Source of the DNA: JAEMQF01 sp963850525
GTDB lineage: Bacteria > Pseudomonadota > Gammaproteobacteria > Burkholderiales > Burkholderiaceae_C
Length of the DNA: 64,000 nt
Reading direction: 5' to 3'
Assembly (NCBI GenBank): GCA_963850525.1
Contig: CAWKLQ010000008.1
Span: forward strand, 744,001-808,000
Below the pieces are notes generated by a model. That model ran no database searches, had not been told where the DNA came from, and saw only the letters and a list, made by a program, of their open reading frames with translations. Position 1 is the stretch's first letter; the number at the start of each line of letters is the position of its first letter. The translations under genes and the position numbers were made by a program. Below, in pieces: positions 51,227-64,000 of this stretch.

Positions 51227-51905
51227 GCGCGAGTGACGTAAGCCTCAATTTGTGGCAGGGCTACGGCGGCGCGCTGGCGGCTTTCGGCCCTTTGCTGACG
51301 TTCGCGCCGTCGTGCGTGCAGAGGTCGAGAAAGGGCAGGTGGCCCGGGGTACGTTCTCCGGCCCCACGCTCGCGGGGCACCGTGATCTGCCTGCAAGCGT
51401 GGCGCCATCAACACCGTTGTTCTCTTGTCCAGGTTGAGGACACCGCGAATGGGGGCCTGCGCCCATACCCCAGGCCACCTACCCCGGCACCCGGGCGGCA
51501 TGCGAAGGCGTGGCAGGCTAAGGTCGTGTACAGCAGGGCGGTGGTGGTGCCCCCGGGCGCAGGACCCATTCGCGGTGTCTGCCAACCGATGCAGCGTAAG
51601 TCCCGTGTTGACGCGGCTTCGCTTTGCGCTTCTGGACGGTGCCCCGCGAGCGTGGGCCGGAGCACGGGGGCACCGCCGCCGCCCTGGCGTCGCAACCCTC
51701 GCAGGAAGCTCGCGCCGAACGGCAGCAAAGGGCCGAAAGCTGCCGAAAGCAATCCTTCACAGAGCATTGGCGTATCACCGGGCGCGCGACGCGCGGTGGA
51801 GCCACTGAAACGAAGTCCAACCCAGACCCGTGAGGAATTCGCGCCGGCAGTGGGGCGCAATTTCGGGCTCAAGTTTCGCCGGCAGATGGCCGAAAAGCAG
51901 CGGGG
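51227..51905. other. Gene-free junction between ureD and the NRPS gene
   Basis: About 680 bases after ureD hold no frame resembling a known protein, although several open frames cross it because of the high GC. The main content is the palindromic element at 51280-51740. Neither ureA nor the missing first part of the NRPS condensation domain was found. Confidence 0.6.
51280..51740. repeat. Imperfect 460-bp palindrome (inverted duplication)
   Basis: Three nested arm pairs are visible. Outer: 51280-51297 with 51723-51740, perfect 18 bp (GCTTTCGGCCCTTTGCTG). Middle: 51356-51383 with 51636-51662, 27 of 28 with one indel. Inner: 51439-51453 with 51565-51579, perfect 15 bp (GACACCGCGAATGGG), extending with mismatches towards the centre. 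The spacers on both sides have almost equal lengths (about 50 and 55) and share weaker likeness, so the whole is two diverged copies of a ~200-bp repeat in opposite orientation. No gene inside. Confidence 0.8.
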
Positions 51906-57704
<5,799 letters not shown>

Positions 57705-57736
57705 CCCGCGGTGGGCCGGCCTCGCCCTGGCAGCGC

Positions 57737-57795
57737 GATGCAGTGGATCGCGTCCCCCGTGTCGCAGCACGGGGCGGCGTTTCGCCGGAATGACG
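57737..57795. repeat. Dispersed hairpin repeat, copy 6 (diverged)
   Basis: ATGCAGTGGATCGCG on the left and TTCGCCGGAATGACGC on the right are degenerate arms of the dispersed repeat, around an inner CCCCGTG...CACGGGG hairpin. It lies between the convergent NRPS and MFS genes and may terminate both. Its layout (long inner hairpin) is like copy 2. Confidence 0.65.
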
Positions 57796-57807
57796 CTGGT
57801 TCGCGCC

Positions 57808-59391
57808 TCACAGCTCGGCGATGTAGTGCTGCGTGATCACCGCCTCGCCGGGAATCAAACATTCGCGCACCTGCGCCTCGAGTTGCTGATCTGCGAGCGT
57901 CGCGCGCGAACGCTGGTGCAGATAGTCGGCCCATGAGGTGACGATGAAACGCTCGCAGTAGCGCGACGCATCGCCCAGGTCGCGATAGACGCGCCACAGC
58001 GTCGCGCCGTCGCGCCGGCGCGGCGCGCGCAGGTGGCTCACGGCCTCGAGGAAGGCCTCGGTCTGGTCGGCGCGAATGCGGTAGCCGATTTCCACCGCCA
58101 CCGGGCCGGCTTCGGGGTCGGGCTCGTCGGCCACCGACAACTCCTCGAACATCGACGCGACCTGCGTCACCTCGGTCTTGTCGCCCATGCGCAGCGGAAA
58201 CGGCCGCGCCAGAAGCAGCCCGGCGGTCATCGTCGCAGCCGCGACACACAGCGTCGCGGTCACGTCGATGAGGTTCGTCAGCGCGCCCCAGAATGCCGAG
58301 CAGATGGCAAACGAGCCCAGGGCGCTCAAGGTGTGCAAGGCAGTCGCACGCGAGCGCACCCACGGCGGTACGCTCGTCTGGGTGGCAGTGTTGAAAGTCG
58401 ACATCACCGCCATCCAGGCGCCGCCGCCCAGCACCAGCGCGCTGTAGACCAGGGCGTGCGAGTTCGACAAAGCCGCGGCGAGCATCGCCAGCGCGTAGAC
58501 GACACAGCCACCGCGCACGATCCATTCGATGCCGATGCGCGCGCGCAGGCGGCCGACGAACAAGCCGGCGAAGATGGCACCGCCGCCCAGACAACCCATC
58601 AACAAACCAAAGCCCGCCGCGCCCAGGCCCAGCTGGCGCTGGCCGATCACCGGCAGCAGCGCCCACAGCGCCGAGCCCGCCCCGCTGTACGCCATGGTGC
58701 GCACGAGCTGCGCGAGCACCGCAGGCGAATGGCGCGCAAAGCGCAACGCGCTGAGCGTGCCGCCCCACAGCCGCTCGGCGGGCAGGCGCGACACCGGGTG
58801 CGGGCGCGGCGGGTTGCGCGCGATCCCGCGCCACATCGCCACGATGCCGCCCACCGCCGCGGCGAACACCCACGCGGGCCCGGCGTGCGCGAAGACGAAC
58901 CCGGCCAGCGTCGGGCCGACGGCACGCGCCACGTTGTAGGCGATCGCCACCGCGACGATGGCCTGCGAAAGTTCTTCGCGCGGAACCGAATCCGACACCG
59001 TCGAATTCCACGCCGGCGAGAGCAGCGCCGTGCAGGAACCGGCCACGCAAGTGAACAGCAACAGGCTCGCCGGTCCGGCCATGCCGGCCATCAGCAGCGC
59101 CGCGAGCAGCGCCACGGTGAGCCCCTGCACGAGCAGCGCATTGCGCATCAGGCGCTTGCGATCCGTCGTGTCGGCAAGCACGCCGGCGGGCAGCGACAGC
59201 GCGAACATGGGCAGGAACACCGCCGTCTGCACGAGGGCGGCGAGCAGCGCTGAGCCGGTCATCTCCACCATCAGCCACGCCGCCGCCATGACCTGCATCG
59301 CGTTGCCGATGAAGTAGAACGTGCCGCCGCCGAGCAGGCCGAGGAAGGCCGGATGGCGAAGCGGGTGGGCCGCAGACGATTGGAGCGACAT
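57808..59391 (-). CDS. MFS exporter (EntS-like MFS_3) fused to a C-terminal antibiotic-biosynthesis-monooxygenase-like domain
   Basis: The 527-residue protein has ~12 membrane helices of the enterobactin-exporter type: FLGLLGGGTFYFIGNAMQVM, FLPMFALSLPAGVLADTTDR, SPAWNSTVSDSVPREELSQA and NVARAVGPTLAGFVFA. A soluble tail (~residue 425 on) with VAVEIGYRIRADQTEAFLEA, WRVYRDLGDASRYCERFIVT and WADYLHQRSR follows the ferredoxin-like ABM/dabb fold. This two-part form is known among proteobacterial MFS proteins, but the tail's role is not. Lying end to end with the NRPS it may export its product; the opposite strand weakens that. ATG 59391 is chosen over GTG 59409. Confidence 0.88.
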   Translation of the reverse strand: MSLQSSAAHPLRHPAFLGLLGGGTFYFIGNAMQVMAAAWLMVEMTGSALLAALVQTAVFLPMFALSLPAGVLADTTDRKRLMRNALLVQGLTVALLAALLMAGMAGPASLLLFTCVAGSCTALLSPAWNSTVSDSVPREELSQAIVAVAIAYNVARAVGPTLAGFVFAHAGPAWVFAAAVGGIVAMWRGIARNPPRPHPVSRLPAERLWGGTLSALRFARHSPAVLAQLVRTMAYSGAGSALWALLPVIGQRQLGLGAAGFGLLMGCLGGGAIFAGLFVGRLRARIGIEWIVRGGCVVYALAMLAAALSNSHALVYSALVLGGGAWMAVMSTFNTATQTSVPPWVRSRATALHTLSALGSFAICSAFWGALTNLIDVTATLCVAAATMTAGLLLARPFPLRMGDKTEVTQVASMFEELSVADEPDPEAGPVAVEIGYRIRADQTEAFLEAVSHLRAPRRRDGATLWRVYRDLGDASRYCERFIVTSWADYLHQRSRATLADQQLEAQVRECLIPGEAVITQHYIAEL

Positions 59392-59531
59392 GGGCGGGGG
59401 ATTATTCACCGCCGCTGCGACAACTCACGCGAACATGGGTGCGAATCCGATGCGCGGTACGGAAAACCCCTGAGACGGGGCGGCAAGAAGTCGCGTTGCG
59501 GCCAGTCAGCGCCGCCGGGGCGGCGCGCGAA

Positions 59532-60296
59532 TCACTCTTCGCTGGAGATCAACCCGCTGCGTACCGCGTAGCGCACCAACCCGGCCAGGTCCCGAATCGC
59601 CAGCCGATCCATGATCTGTGCACGGTGCGTTTCGACGGTTTTCACCGACAGGCCGAGTTGCTGAGCAATCTCCTTGCTCGAACGACCGCCCGCGACGAGG
59701 CGAAGAATTTCTTCCTGGCGCGGCGTCAGCGGGCTGTCGGCAACGCCTCCGCCCGGGTTGGCGATGGCCCGCGCGAGTTGGCGCGAGACGCTGGGGCTGA
59801 GGTAGGTTTCGCCGCGCGCCACCGCCGCCAGCGCGCGCGCCAGTTCGTCGACTGCGCAGTCCTTCAGCAGGTAACCCGCCGCGCCGGACTGGATCGCGTC
59901 GGTCACGTATTCCTGGTTGTCGTACATCGACAGCACCAGCACCTTGGTCTGCGGATGTTTCGCGCGCACTTCGCGAAGTGCAGCCAGGCCACTCATGCCG
60001 GGCATGGAGACGTCGAGCAAGGCGATGTCGGGAGCGTGCAACTCGATCATGCGCAGCGCCTCCAAGCCGTCGCCCGCCTCGGCGACCACTTCGAAAGGCT
60101 TCATTTCCGCGAGCAGCAAGCGCAATCCGGCACGCACGAGCTGATGGTCGTCGGCCAACAAGACGCGGATCCGATCCGTCGAGCGCTGCGGCTCTTCGCC
60201 CGGCGCTTGCGCCGCGGGTTTCGACTTGTCGTTCGCGCCGCCGGCGAACCAGACGGGCAGGACTGGCGTCAAGGGGGTCGGCAGCGGGGTGTGCAT
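59532..60296 (-). CDS. NarL/FixJ-family response regulator
   Basis: The 254-residue regulator has an odd ~40-residue Pro-rich extension, then a receiver domain (IRVLLADDHQLVRAGLRLLL; phospho-Asp95 in ALLDVSMPGMSG; Lys in GYLLKDCAVDEL) and a LuxR-type helix-turn-helix at ~190-232 (LTPRQEEILRLVAGGRSSKE, IAQQLGLSVKTVETHR). It would bind DNA when phosphorylated. The divergent gene 76 bases away encodes what was its HisKA_3 kinase, now broken, so the regulator may rely on another donor. No target site was recognised. Confidence 0.92.
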   Translation of the reverse strand: MHTPLPTPLTPVLPVWFAGGANDKSKPAAQAPGEEPQRSTDRIRVLLADDHQLVRAGLRLLLAEMKPFEVVAEAGDGLEALRMIELHAPDIALLDVSMPGMSGLAALREVRAKHPQTKVLVLSMYDNQEYVTDAIQSGAAGYLLKDCAVDELARALAAVARGETYLSPSVSRQLARAIANPGGGVADSPLTPRQEEILRLVAGGRSSKEIAQQLGLSVKTVETHRAQIMDRLAIRDLAGLVRYAVRSGLISSEE

Positions 60297-60372
60297 CAAA
60301 AGGTCCCGTGGCGCATCTCACGCAATGTTAATCTGATCTTCAACTCACCCAGGTTGCGACGAAAGGGCGCGC

Positions 60373-62293
60373 ATGACGACCAAACAACGCAAGGCTCGCG
60401 GCACCGCGAACGCCGTGTCGGCCACGCAGCTGAGCCGCGTGTTGGCGGGCTTGCGCGAACTCGACATCGCCGACGCCGGCGCTTTCGTGCATGCAGCGAC
60501 CGAAGCCGCGGCGCGCGCCCTCGGCGCCGCGCGCGTCAGCCTCTGGCGCGTGCAGGCGCAGGGCGAGGTCTTGCAATGCCTCAGCCGGTTCCGCAGCGCC
60601 GACGCGATGCACGAGCCGGGTGAGCGCATCGCGCGCAAGAGTTTTCCGCGCTACTTCGAGGCGCTGAATGCCGGCGACGTGATCGCCGCCCACGATTGCC
60701 ACACCGACCCGCGAACCAACGAGTTCAGTTCTTGCCTGGGCCGGCTCGGCGTCGCGTCGATGCTCGACGCGCCCTTGCGCATCGGGGGGCGGCTGACGGG
60801 AGCGCTCTGCATCGAACACATCGGCGCGCCGCGCCGCTGGACTGACGAAGAACAAGACTTTGCGCGCGAACTCTCCGGCGTCGTGTTGCACGCGGTCGCG
60901 CAGGCCGAACACCTCGGCGCGCTGGCGAGCACCGAGCGGCAACTTCGCACCCTGCTGGACGGCATGCCCGAGCGCGCCTGGTTGAAGGACGCGCAGGGTC
61001 GTTTCCTTGCCGTGAACCGCAGCGAAGCCTCGGTGCTGGGCGTGCCGATGCAGGACGTGATCGGCAAAACGCTCCAGGAGCTGCGGCCTGGCGAGGCCGC
61101 CGAACTGAACGCGCTCGAAGACGAACTCGCGATGCGTGCCCCCGGCCCGACCCGCATGGAGCGGGCGGCCCGGATAGGCCAGGGCTGGCTGGAAATCGTG
61201 CGCGCGCCGATTCGCGGCGCGGACGGGCGTGTCGAGGGGCTGGTGGGCATCGCGCGCGACGCGACCGAACGGCGCCGCACCGAACAGGCACTGGCGCAGA
61301 CCGCCGCGGAGCTCGAGCAAACGACGCGGCGTTTCGAGCAAGCCCTGGGCGCGGCCAATTCATTCGTCTTCGACCTCACTTTGCCCGACTCGCGCGTGAC
61401 CTTGTTGGGTGCACCGAACTTCGGTGGACCGGGTTCGGTGGTCGAAGTGTCGCTCGCCGATGCCCTGGCCCACGTGGTGCCCGAAGACGCCGCAATGCTG
61501 ACCCAACAAGTGCAACGCATCCGCGACGACGCCTTGACCGATTTCTCGGTCGAGTACCGCGCCTACGCGCCCGACGGGGGTCTGACATGGCGCCACATGC
61601 AAGCTCGAATCGTCGCGCGCGATCCTGCCAGCGGCCAACCATTGCGCGTGTCGGGCACCAGCACCGACGTGAATCAGCGCAAGCAGGCCGAATTGGCGCT
61701 CGCCGAGTTGAACCGTGAGCTCGAGGCGCGCATCGAACGCCGCACCGATGCGTTGGCCGAAAGCGAAGCGCGGTTTCGCGCTGTGATGCACGACGCGCCC
61801 GTGGGCATTCTCATCATCGCGAAGGGTGCGCGACGCGATTGCGCGCCTGCGCACGCTGTGGCACGAACTGCGCTCGCCGGTGCTCGACGAATTGGGCCTG
61901 AGCAGCGCACTGCAGGGCCTGTGCACACAGCATGAAAGGCTCAGCCACATGGCGGTGAACCTGGACATCGCTTGCGACGCCGACGCGTTTTCCCGGCACC
62001 TGAGCGACGCTGTCTACCGGGTGTGCCAGGAAGCGCTGACGAACGCGGCGCGCCATTCGCAGGCGAGCCGCGTCGAAGTGAGCCTTGGCAGGCGCGATGA
62101 CACCGTGACGCTGCAAGTGCGCGACGATGGCGTCGGCTTCGACGCCACCCTCACGGGGTCCACCGACCGCCTCGGCCTGGTGGGCATGCGCGAGCGGGCC
62201 AAGTTGCTCGGCGGCGCATTGCATGTCGACTCCGCACCCGGTGCCGGCACGCTGATTCGCGCCGAATTCTCAATGGCATTCGCCGAGGCCTGA
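60373..62293 (+). pseudogene. GAF/PAS sensor histidine kinase (HisKA_3 type) with internal deletion removing the phospho-His
   Basis: The first frame (60373-61935) encodes a GAF domain (~30-185) and two PAS domains, then a third PAS that stops after SEARFRAVMHDAPVGILIIA. At about 61825 the reading continues one frame over with VRDAIARLRTLWHELRSPVL, DELGLSSALQGL, N-box CQEALTNAARHS and GLVGMRERAKLLGG, ending 62293. The rest of the third PAS and the start of the HisKA_3 dimerisation helix, with its conserved His, are absent. Roughly 400 bases appear lost and the frame is shifted. The protein cannot autophosphorylate. It faces the NarL-type regulator gene. Confidence 0.85.
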
Positions 62294-62317
62294 CTGCGAG
62301 CCGCAGCCGCGCCGAAT

Positions 62318-63025
62318 TCAGATCGACAAACGCTGGCGCACGCCGTCGGCGTGCATGTCGCGGCCCAGGCCCCGCTGCACGACGCTGCCGCGCTCCATCA
62401 CGAGGTAGCGGTCGGCGAGCTCGGCGGCGAAGTCGTAGTACTGCTCGACGAGCACGATGGCCATCGTCTTGCGCTGTGCCAGCGTGCGGATCACGCGAGC
62501 GATGTCCTTGATGATGTTCGGCTGGATGCCTTCGGTGGGCTCGTCCAGGATCAGCAGCTTCGGGCCTGCCGCCAGCGCGCGCGCGATCGCGAGCTGCTGC
62601 TGCTGGCCGCCCGACAGGTCACCGCCGCGCCGCTGCAGCATCTGTGCGAGCACCGGGAACAACTCGAACAACTCGGCAGGCAGGGTCGCGCGCGCGCTTT
62701 TGTAGGCGAGGCCCATCGCCAGATTTTCTTGCACGCTCAGGCGCGCGAAGATGTCGCGCCCTTGCGGCACGTAGCCCACGCCTTGGCGCACCCGCTCGTA
62801 GGGCGTGGCGCGCGTGATGTCGGCGCCGGCCAGGCGAATGCTGCCGGTCTTCGGCGGCACGACGCCCATCAAGGTCTTGAGCAGCGTCGTCTTGCCCACG
62901 CCGTTGCGCCCGAGCACGACCGTCACTTCGCCCAGGTGCGCCTCGAAACCCACGTCGCGCAGGATGTGCGAACCGCCGTAATACTGGTTCACGCCGGCCA
63001 CCACAAGCGTCGGATCAGCGCCCAA
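62318..63025 (-). CDS. urtE: Urea ABC transporter ATP-binding protein UrtE
   Basis: The 235-residue ATPase has Walker A GRNGVGKTT, signature LSGGQQQQ, Walker B LLILDEPTEGIQP and VLVEQYYDFA, a variant of the H-loop that I recall as typical of UrtE within the LivF-like group. NQYYGGSHILRDV at the start is also characteristic. It powers urea uptake with UrtA-D under nitrogen limitation. The start is TTG 63025, inside the end of urtD (11-base overlap). It is the last urt gene; the adjoining urease operon expected downstream is missing. Confidence 0.92.
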   Translation of the reverse strand: MGADPTLVVAGVNQYYGGSHILRDVGFEAHLGEVTVVLGRNGVGKTTLLKTLMGVVPPKTGSIRLAGADITRATPYERVRQGVGYVPQGRDIFARLSVQENLAMGLAYKSARATLPAELFELFPVLAQMLQRRGGDLSGGQQQQLAIARALAAGPKLLILDEPTEGIQPNIIKDIARVIRTLAQRKTMAIVLVEQYYDFAAELADRYLVMERGSVVQRGLGRDMHADGVRQRLSI

Positions 63026-63905
63026 GGTAGACCTCGATCACTTTGTCATTCGCCTGCACATCGGCCAGGCTGCCCTCGGCGAGCACGCTGCCTTCGTGCA
63101 ACACCGTGACGCGCCGGTTCGATCGACCCTGCGTGAGCGCGGCGATGAATTTCATGTCGTGTTCGACGACCACCAGCGAGTGGCTGCCCTCGAGCGACAG
63201 GAACAACTCCGCGGTGCGCTGGGTTTCTTCATCGGTCATCCCGGCCACCGGCTCGTCGAGCAGCAACAGCTTGGGGTCTTGCATCAGGAGCATGCCGATC
63301 TCCAGCCACTGCTTCTGGCCGTGGCTGAGTTGCCCGGCGACGCGCTGCGCGCTGTCTTGCAGGTGAATGAGTTGCAGCATCGCGCCAATCCGGTTGCGCT
63401 GCTCGCCGCTGAGGCGAAACCAGAGCGAGGCACGCACGCCGCGGTCAGCAGCGAGCGCGAGCTCGAGGTTCTGAAATACGCTGAGGTGCTCGAACACGGT
63501 GGGCTTCTGGAACTTGCGGCCGATGCCTGCCGCGGCGATGTCGTTCTCGCGCAGGCGCAGCAGGTCGATCGTCGAGCCGAAAAACGCGCGCCCGGCATCG
63601 GGCCGCGTCTTGCCCGTGATCACGTCCATCAGCGTCGTCTTGCCGGCGCCGTTGGGCCCGATGATGCAACGCAGTTCGCCCGCGCCGATCGACAGGCTCA
63701 AGGCGTCGAGCGCCTTGAAGCCGTCGAAGCTGACGCTGATGTCTTCGAGGTAGAGGATCGCGCCGTGCGCGACGTCGACGACGCCGGGCTGCAACACCCG
63801 CCCGTAACTCGTTTCGCGCCCGCCCGAAGTTCCCGCGGACGCAGCGAGGCGCTCCTGGAACTTGCCGCGCACGCGCGCGCCGGCTTGCATCAGCTCGGGG
63901 GTCAT
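63015..63905 (-). CDS. urtD: Urea ABC transporter ATP-binding protein UrtD
   Basis: The 296-residue ATPase carries an N-terminal extension of about 45 residues typical of UrtD, then ISVSFDGFKALDALSLSI, Walker A GPNGAGKTT, a signature reading LSHGQKQWLEIGMLL, Walker B LLLLDEPVAGMTD and H-loop VVVEHDM. The LSHGQKQWLEIGM form distinguishes UrtD from LivG. Its ATG overlaps the urtC stop (ATGA) and its end overlaps the urtE start, so the operon is tightly coupled. Confidence 0.93.
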   Translation of the reverse strand: MTPELMQAGARVRGKFQERLAASAGTSGGRETSYGRVLQPGVVDVAHGAILYLEDISVSFDGFKALDALSLSIGAGELRCIIGPNGAGKTTLMDVITGKTRPDAGRAFFGSTIDLLRLRENDIAAAGIGRKFQKPTVFEHLSVFQNLELALAADRGVRASLWFRLSGEQRNRIGAMLQLIHLQDSAQRVAGQLSHGQKQWLEIGMLLMQDPKLLLLDEPVAGMTDEETQRTAELFLSLEGSHSLVVVEHDMKFIAALTQGRSNRRVTVLHEGSVLAEGSLADVQANDKVIEVYLGR

Positions 63906-64000
63906 GGCGTCGTCACTTTGGACTTGCGGCGAAACAAGCCGACGATACCCTGCGGCAAGAACAGCGTCACGGCGATGAACAGCGAGCCGAGAAAGTACAG
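63902..64000 (-). CDS. urtC: Urea ABC transporter permease UrtC, C-terminal end (rest outside window)
   Basis: The last 32 codons read LYFLGSLFIAVTLFLPQGIV then GLFRRKSKVTTP and stop at 63902. LFLPQGIVGL is the closing motif of the UrtC/LivM permease group: a last membrane helix followed by a short basic tail. It lies directly upstream of urtD with a four-base overlap. The 5' part and urtAB lie beyond the window. Confidence 0.82.
   Translation of the reverse strand: MYFLGSLFIAVTLFLPQGIVGLFRRKSKVTTP

Overview
The window is a GC-rich stretch of a betaproteobacterial chromosome, most likely order Burkholderiales. The evidence is the strong G/C third-position bias, two Bug/TctC-type orphan solute-binding proteins, a salicylate-5-hydroxylase-like oxygenase pair of the NagG/NagH type, and CaiB/HMG-CoA lyase and urea-transporter (urt) gene sets. 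No rRNA, tRNA, CRISPR array or complete insertion sequence was recognised.

Layout. 0-1.3 kb: a VapBC-type toxin-antitoxin tail and an SDR. 1.3-11.6 kb: an eight-gene leftward operon for reductive pyrimidine degradation (preT, preA, dihydropyrimidinase, N-carbamoyl-beta-alanine amidohydrolase, then ABC ATPase, two permeases and a binding protein), headed by a divergent RutR-like TetR gene with two tandem 16-bp palindromes between them. 11.7-19 kb: a solute-binding lipoprotein, a halohydrin-dehalogenase-like SDR, a DUF488 protein, a phasin-like protein, a membrane-anchored esterase, an amidase, a TPP enzyme and small hypothetical genes. 19-24 kb: a translationally coupled response regulator, sensor kinase (frameshifted) and hybrid kinase. 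24.5-32.3 kb: a Bug/redoxin/P450 operon diverging from a UDG/NagG/NagH/sugar-dehydrogenase/hydrolase row. 32.4-34.2 kb: a Fic gene bracketed by two copies of a triple GATA repeat with identical 30/20 spacing, followed by a gene fragment. 34.2-49.6 kb: metabolic genes, including a YgiQ radical SAM gene carrying an in-frame repeat insertion with an 11-bp target duplication. 49.7-64 kb: orphan ureD, a 460-bp imperfect palindrome, a two-module NRPS lacking half of its first condensation domain, an exporter, a NarL-type regulator with a broken kinase, and urtE-urtD-urtC on the opposite strand from ureD.

Two themes stand out. First, the window is rich in damaged genes: single-base frameshifts in preA and a sensor kinase, internal deletions in a CYTH protein and a GAF/PAS kinase, and short end fragments of a GlcG/HbpS protein, a VOC protein and an Asp/Glu racemase. 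This suggests either real gene erosion or residual assembly errors. Second, inverted-repeat DNA is abundant: a dispersed hairpin repeat (GATCCCGGC...GCCGGGATGAC, six sites), a 267-bp nested palindrome that supplies the start codon of an ABC ATPase gene, and the 460-bp palindrome between ureD and the NRPS, which looks like a rearrangement junction.

The strongest candidates for new biology are the repeat-bracketed Fic cassette, the truncated NRPS with its exporter, the halohydrin-dehalogenase-like protein and the hydrolase fused to a beta-helix-like tail. All assignments come from reading motifs and recalling families; no database search was run.
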